From positions 2,957,397 to 3,021,396 of the forward strand of contig NZ_LR812090.1 of the NCBI RefSeq assembly GCF_903772925.1: DNA of 64,000 nucleotides, in the 5' to 3' direction. The notes under the pieces were generated by a model, which was not told the DNA's origin, ran no database searches, and saw only the letters and a list, made by a program, of their open reading frames with translations. A program made the translations under genes and the position numbers. Shown here piece by piece: positions 1 through 9,410 of this stretch (within the stretch, counting starts at the first letter, position 1; every line of letters begins with the position of its first letter). The DNA is from Alteromonas macleodii. GTDB lineage: Bacteria > Pseudomonadota > Gammaproteobacteria > Enterobacterales > Alteromonadaceae.

Positions 1-91
1 GCGCTTCGGGCACATCTTCGAAATGATCTTTTTTTGGCACATATAAATACATGCCTTCTTTTTTTCGCGTTTTATAAACTGCGCATAACAT
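1..91 (-). CDS. ycgL: YcgL family protein (5' part only)
   Basis: The first 30 codons of a gene on the minus strand whose remainder lies beyond the left window edge. Translation begins [18 protein letters not shown] and continues [12 protein letters not shown], which matches the conserved start of the YcgL family (a small protein of unknown function that typically begins M(L/I)CAVYKS). It lies 77 bases downstream of rnd in the same direction; rnd-ycgL adjacency is a recurrent arrangement in gammaproteobacteria, so co-transcription is likely. The start is the ATG at 91. Function is unknown; identity rests on the N-terminal motif only. Confidence 0.8.
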   Translation of the reverse strand, partial: MLCAVYKTRKKEGMYLYVPKKDHFEDVPEA

Positions 92-168
92 AAATGATTT
101 ACTCGCTTTGTAATGAGTGCGGTCGTGAAAATTTTCACTTTTATACACCCACGTTGTTTTGTAGACGG

Positions 169-1326
169 TTACTGGGAAGGCGCGTCGCCTAACAGTCGGG
201 TTACGTGAGGACGAAATAATGGCTCACGCCAAGTAGACAACACGTCAGGCATTAAACCTTGTACACGGGTCTCATCAACTGGAAACCAGTACCATTTTAA
301 CAATTGATTTAGCTGTTTTTTAGAGGCAATAACGTCACTATTAACGGCATTGTCTTTCGCTATCTGGTCGCTGATGACTTTAAGCTCGGCCAGCGTCTTT
401 TTGTACTTGGCGATATCAATTAACCGCAGCACAACTGGAAGCCTAAGCTTTTCTGGCGTTTGCGCATATTTTGCTCTCGCCTCTTCAATTAGCGTGATAA
501 TGGTGTCTCCGTAACGACGGACCGACTGGTGATTCACGCCGTTAATGCGCGAAAGGCCAGATTTGCTATCAATAAGACGCTGAGCTGCTTCAAACAAGTG
601 ACCTTCTTTGAAAACAAAGTTTAGCGCCAAGTCTTTCTTTCGTGCTGTATTTAGACGCCATGCGGCTAACGCTTGTAATACTGTGAGCTGTTCGCTGTTT
701 AAGCGCCAATTGTTCTTAATACTTAAATAGGCAAAATCTTCTGGCATTTGAGCGCGTTTTTTATCCACTAGCAACGCTATTTCTTGGTAAATCCAATGCA
801 CTTTACCCGCTTCTTGGACTTTACTGGCTAGCTCTTGGTAGCATGGTAGTAAGTACAATACGTCGTTTGCTGCATAGCTAAGCTGAGATTCGCGAAGGGG
901 CCTGGCTATCCAGTCTGTTCGCGATTCACCTTTATCTAATGTTATATCGCATAGCAACTCTACTAGCTTTGCGTAGCCCAGTGATGGCCCCATATCCAAA
1001 ATACTTCCCGCCAACTGTGTATCAAATACCGGCGTTGGCACCGTATCAAAGGCGGTGAGAAACGCCTCTATATCCTCTGAGCACGAGTGCAGCACTTTTA
1101 CTACTTCGGTATTTTCCATAAGCTCAATAAACGGGCTCATGTTGTCTATAGCTAACGGGTCAATAAGCACTAGTTGATGGCCATCATAAAGCTGAATAAG
1201 CCCAAGGTGAGGAGTAAGGGTTCTTGTTCTTACAAATTCGGTGTCTAAGGCTACCGCCTCTTGACGTTGTGCTGCAGTGCACACTTTTTCGAGTTGTTCA
1301 GATGTTGTAATTAATTGATATTGCAT
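169..1326 (-). CDS. rnd: Ribonuclease D
   Basis: A 385-residue 3'-5' exoribonuclease acting in tRNA 3' maturation and RNA turnover in the cytoplasm. The DEDDy active site is visible: Exo I DTE (D28, E30), Exo II with D85 in [10 protein letters not shown], Exo III with Y151 and D155 in YAANDV. Helical HRDC-type domains follow from about residue 210 to the end (for example [13 protein letters not shown]). The length is normal for the family (E. coli about 375). It sits between the upstream fadD terminator and downstream ycgL. Start ATG at 1326. Confidence 0.95.
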   Translation of the reverse strand: MQYQLITTSEQLEKVCTAAQRQEAVALDTEFVRTRTLTPHLGLIQLYDGHQLVLIDPLAIDNMSPFIELMENTEVVKVLHSCSEDIEAFLTAFDTVPTPVFDTQLAGSILDMGPSLGYAKLVELLCDITLDKGESRTDWIARPLRESQLSYAANDVLYLLPCYQELASKVQEAGKVHWIYQEIALLVDKKRAQMPEDFAYLSIKNNWRLNSEQLTVLQALAAWRLNTARKKDLALNFVFKEGHLFEAAQRLIDSKSGLSRINGVNHQSVRRYGDTIITLIEEARAKYAQTPEKLRLPVVLRLIDIAKYKKTLAELKVISDQIAKDNAVNSDVIASKKQLNQLLKWYWFPVDETRVQGLMPDVLSTWREPLFRPHVTRLLGDAPSQ

Positions 1327-1342
1327 ATTTTTGCACAGTAAT

Positions 1343-1370
1343 AAAAAAGCCGGCTAACGCCGGCTTTCAA
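1343..1370 (-). terminator. Rho-independent terminator after fadD
   Basis: Perfect 9-bp stem AAAGCCGGC/GCCGGCTTT (1346-1354 with 1359-1367) and a 4-base loop, followed on the minus strand by a run of T (complement of 1343-1348). It lies 19 bases after the fadD stop and before rnd, so rnd probably has its own promoter. Confidence 0.85.
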
Positions 1371-1388
1371 AAAACTATTTCAACGAAA

Positions 1389-3041
1389 TTAGTCTCGAAG
1401 CTCCCGACGCAGTATTTTACCTACATTGGTTTTTGGTAAGTCGTCTTTGAAAACAACTTGCTTAGGCACTTTGTAACCTGTTAAATGATTACGGCAGTGC
1501 GCGATAACGTCTTTTTCAGTGAGTGAATCGTTATTTTTAACTACGAATAGTTTCACAACTTCACCGCTGACTTCGTGAGGAACCCCAACTGCAGCTGCTT
1601 CAACAATATGGTCATGCATTGCAGCAACTTCTTCAATCTCGTTCGGGAACACGTTGAAGCCTGACACTAGGATCATATCCTTTTTACGGTCAACAATATA
1701 GAAGTAACCTTCATCATCTATTGTTGCTATGTCGCCAGTGGCTAGCCAACCGTCTTTTAAAATTTCTTCTGTTGCTTCAGGTCGGTTCAAATACCCTTTC
1801 ATCACCTGAGGGCCTTTTACCCACATTTCACCCGGCTCACCCTTTTCGACAGGGTTACCGTCATCATCAAGCAGCTTGATATCTGTAGAAGGCACGGGCA
1901 TACCGATTGCGCCTTTATAAGCTTCAATCTGAGGTGGGTTTACCGCAACCACAGGTGAGCACTCTGTAAGGCCATAGCCTTCAAGAAGCACAGTGTTAGT
2001 AATCTTCTCCCACTTCTCTGCAACAGGGCGCTGTACAGCCATACCGCCGCCTAAGCCAAATTTAAACTTACTGAAATCAAGCTCGCTGAACCCAGGCGTG
2101 TTTAACAGGCCGTTAAACAAAGTGTTAACGCCAGGCAGGATAGTAAATGGGTATTTGCTAAGTTCGTTCACAAAAGCTGGCATGTCGCGGGGGTTGGTAA
2201 TAAGCAAGTTGCGGCAGCCATATTTTACGAACATGAGGCAGTTCGCCAATAGTGCAAAGATATGATACAGCGGAAGCGCGGTAACAACAAAGTCTTCGCC
2301 TTCTTCTATAACGGTTTCTAGAATACCTGACACTTGTTCTAAGTTTGCCACCATGTTGCGGTGAGTTAGCATAGCCCCTTTAGAAACACCGGTTGTTCCA
2401 CCTGTGTACTGAAGGAATGCCAAATCGCCACTATCAATATCTGGACGCTTGTATTCAAGAGACTGACCTTTTTTAACCGCCGACATAAACGAAGTCGTTT
2501 CAGGCAGGTTGAATGAAGGCACCATCTTTTTGACGTACTTAACCACCGCGTTCACAACCCAACGCTTAGGAGCAGGCAACATATCACCCAATGCCGTCAA
2601 AAAGACTTCTTGTAGATTAGTATCTGCGATAACCTCTTCGAGAGTACAAGCGAAGTTCTCAACTATAACGATAGCTTTAGCGTTGGCATCGTTAAGCTGG
2701 TGCTTCAACTCGCGAGCGGTATAAAGAGGGTTAACGTTAACCACAACCATACCTGCACGCAATATCCCAAACATAGCAACAGGGTACTGAAGGAGATTAG
2801 GCATCATAATTGCCACAGCATCACCGCGTTTTAACCCGCTAGACTGTAAGTATGCAGCGAACTGCGCTGATAAGGTATCTAGCTCCTCAAACGAAATTGA
2901 GTGCCCCATGTTGATGAAGGCTTCTTTGTTTTTAAACTTCTTAACCGACTGCTCGAAAATGTCTACTACAGATGCGTAACGATCGGCATCGATTTCTGCG
3001 GAAACGCGAGGGTCGTAATGCTTAAGCCAGGTTTTTTCCAC
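1389..3041 (-). CDS. fadD: Long-chain fatty acid-CoA ligase
   Basis: An AMP-forming acyl-CoA synthetase that activates long-chain fatty acids for beta-oxidation or lipid synthesis. Adenylation-superfamily motifs are intact: the phosphate loop [23 protein letters not shown], the TGD with [18 protein letters not shown] signature, and the C-terminal catalytic lysine in GKILRREL. About 550 residues, as in E. coli FadD. Start choice: TTG at 3044 is only 2 bases from a strong GAGGAGG ribosome site, whereas GTG at 3041 is 5 bases away and aligns with the N-terminus of E. coli FadD (xxKxWL), so GTG 3041 is preferred. Transcribed alone, ending at the hairpin at 1343-1370. Confidence 0.95.
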   Translation of the reverse strand: MEKTWLKHYDPRVSAEIDADRYASVVDIFEQSVKKFKNKEAFINMGHSISFEELDTLSAQFAAYLQSSGLKRGDAVAIMMPNLLQYPVAMFGILRAGMVVVNVNPLYTARELKHQLNDANAKAIVIVENFACTLEEVIADTNLQEVFLTALGDMLPAPKRWVVNAVVKYVKKMVPSFNLPETTSFMSAVKKGQSLEYKRPDIDSGDLAFLQYTGGTTGVSKGAMLTHRNMVANLEQVSGILETVIEEGEDFVVTALPLYHIFALLANCLMFVKYGCRNLLITNPRDMPAFVNELSKYPFTILPGVNTLFNGLLNTPGFSELDFSKFKFGLGGGMAVQRPVAEKWEKITNTVLLEGYGLTECSPVVAVNPPQIEAYKGAIGMPVPSTDIKLLDDDGNPVEKGEPGEMWVKGPQVMKGYLNRPEATEEILKDGWLATGDIATIDDEGYFYIVDRKKDMILVSGFNVFPNEIEEVAAMHDHIVEAAAVGVPHEVSGEVVKLFVVKNNDSLTEKDVIAHCRNHLTGYKVPKQVVFKDDLPKTNVGKILRRELRD

Positions 3042-3162
3042 CAAAACCTCCTCTACTTTATTCTTATACTATTTAATGAGCACTTTAGAAGACGTGCCCA
3101 TGTAACTGGTCTGATAACTTGCGAATAGTATAGGAAGTGTAAAAAAAAATAAACGGCACAAT

Positions 3163-4002
3163 TTACAATTGCTCAACAAAATTGCGAATTAATAGCCCTA
3201 CATCATCAGTATTTTCCATGTGAATATGATGACCGCCTACTAATTGTTCGTATTGTGCATTTAAAAACCACCCCTTCCTTTTTGGAAAGACTGACTCTAG
3301 ATTTTTAAAGCTATTAGATGCACCGATAAAAAGTACAGGACATACAATAGCACGCATAAGAGATTCTGCCTGTTTTTCTGTGAACCTTAACGATGATTTT
3401 GTGCGTAGTTTAGGATCGCTCGCCCAAAAGCAATGTCCACCAGCATCTTGGGTTAAGTTTCTAGACAATATTGAACGGGCGTGCTCTTCTGGAATATCTG
3501 AAATTTTGCATCTTGCTTTTACAGCATCTTCTAAATCGACGATTCGCAACTTATTACGCGATTTAGCATGACGGCTGATAATAGACTCTCGCATTTGCGA
3601 TGCAGTGGTCTCTTCGCTTTCTGTAAGCGGGCCGCATGCGTCAATGCTAATGACAGCAGAGACTTTTTCGGGGAAGAGCGCAGCGAATAAGCTAGCAAGG
3701 ATTCCACCAAGTGAGTGCCCCAGTAGAATTACCTCTTCCCAATTTTGAGATTCAATTAAGGCGTACAAGTCTTGCAGGTAGTCAGCTTGATTGTAATGCG
3801 CACCATGCACACGATGAGATGAACGGCCATGCCCTGCGAGATCAATTGCAATAAAGCGGTGGGTTTGAAGATAAGGCGCTAGCAACCTTAGGCTTTCTGC
3901 GTTATCCAAGTACCCGTGTAAACCAATAACAACTTTGCCACCACCTTGGTTATCTAACGCAGCTAGGTGTAGTGCTCCAATATTGAATTCTGTTTCAATC
4001 AT
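3163..4002 (-). CDS. Alpha/beta hydrolase
   Basis: An alpha/beta-fold hydrolase of about 279 residues, cytoplasmic (no signal peptide). Visible are the oxyanion motif GLHGYLDN, the nucleophile elbow GHSLGG, a likely acid in the DLAGHGRS-to-cap region and the C-terminal catalytic histidine in VGGHHIHMEN. The substrate cannot be told; members of this group include esterases, haloperoxidase-like enzymes and lipid hydrolases. The ATG at 4002 is chosen because GGAG stands 5 bases upstream; a TTG six codons earlier lacks a ribosome site. It lies upstream of fadD in the same direction (gap about 120 bases), so a link with acyl chain metabolism is possible but unproven. Confidence 0.85.
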   Translation of the reverse strand: MIETEFNIGALHLAALDNQGGGKVVIGLHGYLDNAESLRLLAPYLQTHRFIAIDLAGHGRSSHRVHGAHYNQADYLQDLYALIESQNWEEVILLGHSLGGILASLFAALFPEKVSAVISIDACGPLTESEETTASQMRESIISRHAKSRNKLRIVDLEDAVKARCKISDIPEEHARSILSRNLTQDAGGHCFWASDPKLRTKSSLRFTEKQAESLMRAIVCPVLFIGASNSFKNLESVFPKRKGWFLNAQYEQLVGGHHIHMENTDDVGLLIRNFVEQL

Positions 4003-4065
4003 AACGCTCCGTACCGGCAAATAACCGCCGCCTCCCTTACATTTTCATTCCACTAAAACCAATAA

Positions 4066-4085
4066 GGCGGCAATTATATGCCGCC
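4066..4085 (-). terminator. Hairpin after the Slp gene
   Basis: GGCGGCA/TGCCGCC stem of 7 bp with a 6-base loop, 14 bases after the stop of the Slp-family gene. There is only a weak T-rich tail on the minus strand, so it may be a terminator or a 3' protective hairpin. Confidence 0.5.
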
Positions 4086-4099
4086 CCAATTAACTATCC

Positions 4100-4756
4100 C
4101 TATTGTCGCTTGTTGGTACTTGGTGATTTACCGCGCGGCTCAGAATTGTTGTTACTTGGTCTATTGTTGGTAGAAGGTAACTTTGCTTTGCTCGGTGCAT
4201 TTTGATACCGGATTACGCGGGTCCTATTGAAATGCGGGTACATCCACGGCCCATTAAAGCGATAAAACGGTGAGTACCAGCCAGTGTGATAGTTAAAGAA
4301 GTAAGTATTTACATCGTAAACCTCTTGTTTTTTCCACATATGGTAGTCTTCGACGATAATTGTTGGGTAGATATAAGGTTGCTCCCCTACCATACCCGCA
4401 GTCGGCGCAGTAATACTGCCTAAAAACGTTGCGGAGCGCCCTTCTTCAAAAACTATAGGGTCAACAAAGCCATCTATTTGCACTTTAAATCGGCCTGACG
4501 TTTCGCCATTGGTGGAAGGTTTACCGTAGTGGTTCAAAGGAAAGTGTGCAAGCTCGATCAATGTTTTGTTGGGCTTATTTTCAACCCCAACAATCATACC
4601 ACCCCATCGCGCTTTTTGACCTTGCGCACTAGCACCTGAAGTCACCGCCTTAGAGTAGCTGACTAACTGGGTACCTTCAGGTACATCGATACTATCTGGA
4701 ACTATGGTACAGCCTGTAAATAACATGACCGTAATTAGAATTAAATAACGAGACAT
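4100..4756 (-). CDS. Slp family outer-membrane lipoprotein
   Basis: A 218-residue lipoprotein. The signal peptide begins MSRYLILITVML and ends in the lipobox LFTGC, giving a mature N-terminal lipidated Cys. The body matches the Slp/YeaY family: ARWGGMIVGVEN, GRFKVQIDGFVDP, and the W-x-K close to HMWKK. Slp proteins are induced in starvation or stationary phase in E. coli; their molecular function is unclear. The C-terminus is Asn/Ser/Pro/Lys rich and probably unstructured. The ATG at 4756 is preferred over an earlier one because it has GAGGAG 7 bases upstream and begins the signal peptide directly. Confidence 0.85.
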   Translation of the reverse strand: MSRYLILITVMLFTGCTIVPDSIDVPEGTQLVSYSKAVTSGASAQGQKARWGGMIVGVENKPNKTLIELAHFPLNHYGKPSTNGETSGRFKVQIDGFVDPIVFEEGRSATFLGSITAPTAGMVGEQPYIYPTIIVEDYHMWKKQEVYDVNTYFFNYHTGWYSPFYRFNGPWMYPHFNRTRVIRYQNAPSKAKLPSTNNRPSNNNSEPRGKSPSTNKRQ

Positions 4757-5105
4757 CAAAGCGCTCCTCTGAACCCTAGAAAAAATGTTGCGCCTAATTG
4801 AATCACAATGAATCAACAGGTGTTTTAAACGAAATTCTTGTGCGGCAACACATCTAAAAACTCTTATATACTCTTACGTATCTCTTTAAGTTACAAAGAA
4901 AAACCGCATCCTAGCAACTCAACATTAGCATTAATACGAGACGACTACCATTGTCGTTCAATTAATGTATTGGATAAACGCAAAAGGGGCCATATGCCAC
5001 ACTAATTTAGTGCAGGTACAGGGGGAGTTAGTTCAAAACGACGTGCGAGATTTAACAATTCGTTAAAATTAATTTGCAAGTAAAGAGGCAATAGTGTGCT
5101 GAAGT
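4757..5105. other. Intergenic region, no gene seen
   Basis: About 350 bases between two minus-strand genes. It should hold the promoter of the Slp gene, but no convincing sigma-70 hexamer pair was identified. The part near 5050-5100 is AT-rich. No RNA gene or repeat was seen. Confidence 0.5.
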
Positions 5106-5399
5106 TTATGCGTAGATGTCCACGCCGAACATAGATTGAATAGACTCGCGTTGCTGCTGCTTTTCAAAGCTCGTGTATGACGCTATGGCATTTTGAGAAT
5201 ACGTGTTGCCATCTTCACGAATAAATTGTTGGTACGCTTTGGCGTTATCCGTTCCCTGTTCGTCGGGCGCAACAACAATCGCCCTAGCAGACGATTCGCT
5301 TTGCCCTTTACTTTGCTGTTCAGGGTCTTTGTTAATTTTAGCGACACGGCCTTGCGAAGGTTCGGAAGACGGTACGGCGAAATTATTATTGATAATCAT
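5106..5399 (-). CDS. Hypothetical protein, 97 residues
   Basis: A small soluble protein, rich in Gln, Ser, Glu and Asn, beginning MIINNNFAVPSSEPSQGRV and ending SMFGVDIYA. No signal peptide or membrane segment. The composition suggests a largely disordered N-terminal half and a short helical C-terminal half (IASYTSFEKQQQRES). I do not recognise a family. It is a single gene upstream of the Slp gene and 130 bases downstream of tsaB. No clear ribosome site precedes the ATG. It is probably real because the frame is free of stops over its length in the direction of its neighbours, but this is not proof. Confidence 0.6.
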   Translation of the reverse strand: MIINNNFAVPSSEPSQGRVAKINKDPEQQSKGQSESSARAIVVAPDEQGTDNAKAYQQFIREDGNTYSQNAIASYTSFEKQQQRESIQSMFGVDIYA

Positions 5400-5529
5400 A
5401 TAAAGTTAACTGAGGCAAGAATCATACCATTGGGAAGCGAGCTTTAACCTTAAGACTCGCTCCTCTTTTCCCCGTTGCTCGATTTATCTTATTGTTAGTA
5501 ATGGGCGCCCAATATTTGGCGGCGTGTCG

Positions 5530-6246
5530 TTACTCTCTGCCTGGTAATTTTTTCCACGTTACTTTATCGCGCAGATATACAGGTTCTACATTCACAGCTT
5601 CAGATACTTCGCCTTTGCTATGTGCATCTATTGCAAGTTTAAGCATGTATTGAGCGTTTGGAAGGGTCACGTCAGACGCTACTTCGCCACATACCTCAGA
5701 CTTCCAGTTATCAAGCTCCTCGTAGGCAGACCAGCCGGTGCCCGCTGCAATTACAGCCGCGCCGCTTTCTTCTCTAAGTACTTTTAGCTGTTCAATAGCC
5801 ACTTCAGGCGGACAAACTTGCTCTTCAACGCAAAGTACAAGCCCATTTTGCGACTGTGAGTAAACCGCGAAGTAAACTTCACCCATACGCGCATCAGACG
5901 CGACGGCAATCCATACATCTTTATGCTGAGTTTTAGACACTACTTCAAACGCCATAGCTTCAAGCGTACTCACGCCCGCTACTTTTAAGCCTGTCCCTAA
6001 CGCTAAACCTTGAATCATTCCCGTCGCTATGCGAACACCGGTAAAGCTGCCTGGGCCTCGACCAAAAGCCAGTAAATCTAGGTCGCCCAGCGAAACCTTT
6101 GCTTCTTTTAACACCTCATCGACCATGGGAAGAAGTCGCTGACTATGCTGCTGAGGGCATATCTCAAAACGCGTTATGACGGCGTCTTTGTATTGAAGTG
6201 CCACCGAACAAGCTTCGGTTGCCGTGTCTATAGCTAAAATGTTCAT
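5530..6246 (-). CDS. tsaB: tRNA t6A biosynthesis protein TsaB
   Basis: A 238-residue ASKHA-fold partner of TsaD in the TsaBDE complex that transfers threonylcarbamoyl to A37 of ANN-decoding tRNAs. The N-terminus MNILAIDTATEACSVAL and the RGPGSFTGVRIATGMIQGLA motif are diagnostic of TsaB (YeaZ). The length is typical. It lies 77 bases downstream of the yoaA-type helicase in the same direction, the order seen in many gammaproteobacteria (yoaA-tsaB), so co-transcription is likely. Start ATG at 6246, preceded by AAGAGATAAAC. Confidence 0.95.
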   Translation of the reverse strand: MNILAIDTATEACSVALQYKDAVITRFEICPQQHSQRLLPMVDEVLKEAKVSLGDLDLLAFGRGPGSFTGVRIATGMIQGLALGTGLKVAGVSTLEAMAFEVVSKTQHKDVWIAVASDARMGEVYFAVYSQSQNGLVLCVEEQVCPPEVAIEQLKVLREESGAAVIAAGTGWSAYEELDNWKSEVCGEVASDVTLPNAQYMLKLAIDAHSKGEVSEAVNVEPVYLRDKVTWKKLPGRE

Positions 6247-6323
6247 GTTTATCTCTTATTTCATATAAGCTGAAAATGGGGCTAATGGCGTAAATACGCT
6301 TACCGCTTTTTCAGTGCTTTAAC

Positions 6324-8243
6324 TTAGGCTTCATCAATGCCGGCTAAAAATTTTTCTACTTCGTCCAAGCTTCTTGTTCTTTTCATATCTGGCAAGCTAC
6401 CGACGAAGGTTTTGGCGTAAGGTTTTGTCACTAGTCGATTGTCACATATTACCAATACGCCTTTATCTGATGGGTCTCGGATGAGTCGTCCTGCGCCCTG
6501 CTTTAACGTAATAACAGCTTGAGGAATTTGAATAACACCAAACGGGTTTGCTCCACGTTTTTTTACATCTTCCATACGGGCTTGAAGCAGCGGATCATCA
6601 GGTGACGCAAAGGGCAGCTTATCAATCATCACGCAAACCAAATCGTTGCCGCGTACGTCTACTCCTTCCCAAAACGCGCCTGTGCCCATTAGTACCGCTT
6701 TTTCATCTGCAAGGTACGCATCCAGCAATGCTTGCTTGGTGGTAGTCCCTTGCACCAGTAGCGGGTTGTCTATCTCATCTTCTAGCTTCTGCGCAATCTC
6801 TCTAAGCATAGCGTGACTTGTAAACAGCAAAAAACATCTGCCGCGACTCGCTTTAATTAACCGTTTGGCTGTTTCTAGCAAGGTTTCGCGCATAGCGTAG
6901 CTATTCGGTTCTGGTAAATAGCGGGGCACGCACAGCATGGCCTGTTCGGGGTAATTAAACGGGCTATCTAATCCTAACGTTTCTGCGTCTTCTAAGCCCA
7001 TGCGGCGCTGAAAGTGATCAAAACCGCCGTTTACCATTAAGGTTGCCGAGGTAAAAATCCACCCGCGCGGCGGCGATGATACGAATCGTCTGAATTTAGC
7101 GGCAATTGATAAAGGTGTTAAATGCATAATGAGGTGGCGCTGAGTAGTTTCATACCACAAACTTACATTTTCTTGCTTATTGTCGCTTAACGCATCTAAC
7201 TGCTCTCTTGCAGCCACAACACGTTCGTACATGTTGTCTAAATCTTTATCGCGGCCAATATGGAGTTTACACACTTCATGCAGTACACCTAGCGCTTCGG
7301 CCAGCTTGCCCACCTGCATGCGCACGTCGTCACGGTCTAACGCCTCAGCCCAGTTGCCGCGTTCAGCCGTATCCGGGAACAATAAGCGTAAGTCAGAGGC
7401 AATCATCCTGCATTTGTCAGCCGCTTTATCTAGCTGCCCAGCATCTTTTAGCACTGTTCTGAACAACAGCGTGATATCTTTCGCAATGTCGTGAATTTGT
7501 CTTGTTGACAGTGACTCGCCAAAGTAATCACTCGCAATATCGGGAATTTGATGAGCCTCATCAAAAATAATCGCGTCAGCTTCTGGGATAAGTTCGCCAA
7601 ACCCTGTGTCTTTCAGTGCCATATCAGCAAAGAAAAGGTGGTGGTTTACCACAATAATATCGGCGTCCAGCGCCTTTCTGCGTGCTTTAACCAAGTAACA
7701 ATCTTCATAATCTGGGCAATCGCGGCCCAAGCAGTTATCCACTGTAGAGGTAACAAGCGGTAAAACGCGGGCATCTTCAGGAAGGGTTTTAAGCTCCCCC
7801 ATATCACCTGTTTTCGTAGTACTAGACCAACGTTTCACTTCTGAAAGCTGACCCAATACCTCTTTTTCAACCAGCGTAGAATTACCACTGTGCTGTGCTA
7901 CTCGATGAAGACAAAGATAATTTGAACGGCCTTTTAACAGTGCAGTTTTTCGCTTGCTGCCCAAGGCCTTTTTTACCAGTGGTAAGTCGCGGTGAAATAA
8001 CTGCTCTTGTAAGTTTTTAGTTCCTGTAGAAACAATAGCCTTTCCGTCGCTCAACAATGCAGGGGCGAGATATGCGAAGGTTTTTCCCGTTCCCGTTCCC
8101 GCTTCAACGATCAAACTACCCGTGGTATCAATAGCGCGCTTAACCGCCTTTGCCATTTCAGTTTGAGCTTCGCGAGGTACAAACCCCTTGATAGCACCCG
8201 CAAGGAGGCCATCTGAAGAGAATACGTTATTTATTGTGGGCAT
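6324..8243 (-). CDS. yoaA: DinG-family iron-sulfur DNA helicase (YoaA type)
   Basis: A 639-residue superfamily 2 helicase of the XPD/DinG group, expected to unwind DNA 5'-3' in repair or replication-fork rescue. Walker A GTGTGKT is in VEAGTGTGKTFAYLAPALL; the four-cysteine iron-sulfur cluster region includes CLGRDCPDYEDC; the DEAH box is FDEAHQIPD; motif VI is QGAGRLIRDPSDKG. Length and motif order fit YoaA rather than the longer DinG. YoaA in E. coli partners with the polymerase clamp-loader protein HolC; that partner is not in the window. Followed by tsaB. Confidence 0.93.
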   Translation of the reverse strand: MPTINNVFSSDGLLAGAIKGFVPREAQTEMAKAVKRAIDTTGSLIVEAGTGTGKTFAYLAPALLSDGKAIVSTGTKNLQEQLFHRDLPLVKKALGSKRKTALLKGRSNYLCLHRVAQHSGNSTLVEKEVLGQLSEVKRWSSTTKTGDMGELKTLPEDARVLPLVTSTVDNCLGRDCPDYEDCYLVKARRKALDADIIVVNHHLFFADMALKDTGFGELIPEADAIIFDEAHQIPDIASDYFGESLSTRQIHDIAKDITLLFRTVLKDAGQLDKAADKCRMIASDLRLLFPDTAERGNWAEALDRDDVRMQVGKLAEALGVLHEVCKLHIGRDKDLDNMYERVVAAREQLDALSDNKQENVSLWYETTQRHLIMHLTPLSIAAKFRRFVSSPPRGWIFTSATLMVNGGFDHFQRRMGLEDAETLGLDSPFNYPEQAMLCVPRYLPEPNSYAMRETLLETAKRLIKASRGRCFLLFTSHAMLREIAQKLEDEIDNPLLVQGTTTKQALLDAYLADEKAVLMGTGAFWEGVDVRGNDLVCVMIDKLPFASPDDPLLQARMEDVKKRGANPFGVIQIPQAVITLKQGAGRLIRDPSDKGVLVICDNRLVTKPYAKTFVGSLPDMKRTRSLDEVEKFLAGIDEA

Positions 8244-8551
8244 GGTTTAAGCGCTGTCGTTACTTTTCTACTTTAGGCCGCGCATTATGCCAAAAAGCCT
8301 TCAAAATGCCCATCAAAGGTTTACACTTTAGCGTGAGCCTAGCCCACTCTCTTAAATCCTGAACTACCCAGATATCAAAAAACTTCCCACCTTAACTATT
8401 CGCTTCCTGACACTTTAAGAGTCAAAAAAATTGTTAAATTTTTGATGAAAAGAATTTGTCTTCTAGAACAAAAAAATTAGCTTTTTAATAGTAAAACTTA
8501 GGCGCAATATCCCGCTCGTAAATATTTACACAACTATTTAACGAGGTAATT
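8244..8551. other. Divergent intergenic region
   Basis: About 308 bases between yoaA (minus) and the small secreted protein gene (plus). It becomes AT-rich from about 8420 on and must hold the promoter of the plus-strand gene, but no hexamer pair is convincing. No gene seen. Confidence 0.5.
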
Positions 8552-8791
8552 ATGAAAGGTTTACGCATTATAGGTTTAGGCTTGGTAGGTTTAAGCGCAA
8601 TGGCGTTCTCTGTAATTGCAGCTGCATCGGAAGAAGCACCTGCAGAGCTGGTAGCGGAATTAACCCAGTTCTGTAAAGAAATTGCTGAAGAAGAAGGTAC
8701 AAAAGGTAAGTCGGAAGACGTATTCGTATTAGAATGCGTAAACGATGAGCTAGAAGCTGAAGGTTACCAGAAGCTGCAATCTTTAAACTAG
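8552..8791 (+). CDS. Small exported acidic protein, 79 residues
   Basis: A signal peptide (MKGLRIIGLGLVGLSAMAF, cleavage probably after the Ala run near residue 25) is followed by about 54 acidic residues with two cysteines (QFCKEIAEEEG and VLECVNDELEAEGY) that could form a disulfide in the periplasm. The family is not recognised. The ribosome site GAGG lies 7 bases before the ATG, and a strong terminator follows at 8839, so this is a compact single-gene transcript, consistent with a real and possibly abundant product. Confidence 0.75.
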   Translation: MKGLRIIGLGLVGLSAMAFSVIAAASEEAPAELVAELTQFCKEIAEEEGTKGKSEDVFVLECVNDELEAEGYQKLQSLN

Positions 8792-8838
8792 TCTAACAAG
8801 CTAGTTTGCTGATTCACGTTAACAGAATTAATAAACGT

Positions 8839-8866
8839 GCCTCGCCAGAAATGGCGGGGCTTTTTT
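8839..8866 (+). terminator. Rho-independent terminator
   Basis: GCCTCGCC/GGCGGGGC stem (one T-G pair) with a 6-base loop, then six T. It ends the 79-residue exported protein gene. Confidence 0.88.
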
Positions 8867-8870
8867 GTAC

Positions 8871-8887
8871 TTTTTTTTGGGGGGGGG
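8871..8887. repeat. T8-G9 homopolymer tract
   Basis: Eight T (8871-8878) directly followed by nine G (8879-8887), just after a terminator and outside any gene. Long G tracts are prone to length change on replication or to sequencing error. Confidence 0.9.
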
Positions 8888-8974
8888 CGTGGTTTCGGGC
8901 TCTGGTCTTAGAAAAATTTTTCGCTGTTAAGCGTTTTTAACGGCGACGTATACTGTAGCTGCTCAATATAAAAG

Positions 8975-9307
8975 TTAGCGCTCAAAAAAGGCGTCAACCA
9001 AATCGGCGAGTGATTCTTCTAACTCTTCTTCGAAAGCATCGATATCAATACCAAAGCTATCCATATATTTAGCCGCATTGTCGCGGGAAAGTACGGCATT
9101 TTTTATCTGAAATTCAAGCTCAGGCAGTGTCTTGTCGTAGCGGGGCTTAATGGTCCATCGCAAACAATGACCATGGTTGTCTTTTAGCTTTTTCTTGGCA
9201 AATACACAGAATTCTTCGACGTAGTCAGCACCTTGCGGCCCAAGGCAACCCGGTTCTATGCGGTACATCACAAGCAGCTTTTTATATAGCGGAAGTCGCG
9301 TTTCCAT
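8975..9307 (-). CDS. Hypothetical protein, 110 residues
   Basis: A soluble protein beginning METRLPLYKKLLVMYRIEPGCLGPQG, with three cysteines (EPGCLGP, EEFCVFAK, GHCLRWT) and an acidic helical C-terminus (DAFEEELEESLADLVDAFFER). I do not recognise a named domain. It is a single minus-strand gene between the CDF transporter and the T8-G9 tract. The ATG at 9307 is taken as start; a GTG codon immediately before it is the alternative. The balanced composition and alternating hydrophobic pattern look like a folded domain. Confidence 0.65.
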   Translation of the reverse strand: METRLPLYKKLLVMYRIEPGCLGPQGADYVEEFCVFAKKKLKDNHGHCLRWTIKPRYDKTLPELEFQIKNAVLSRDNAAKYMDSFGIDIDAFEEELEESLADLVDAFFER

Positions 9308-9370
9308 CACATCTTCAATTTGTTTAAAGATTTGATTATCGGAAAATTTTGAGAATTTTGCCAGCTACGC

Positions 9371-9406
9371 AAAGGGTGAATACGAGAAATGTCGTATTCA
9401 CCCTTT
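9371..9406 (-). terminator. Perfect 15-bp hairpin after the CDF gene
   Basis: Arms 9371-9385 and 9392-9406 pair perfectly over 15 bp around a 6-base loop, 4 bases after the CDF stop codon. There is no T run beyond the stem on the minus strand, so it may terminate with help from the paired UUU or mainly stabilise the mRNA 3' end. Confidence 0.7.
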
Positions 9407-9410
9407 ATCA

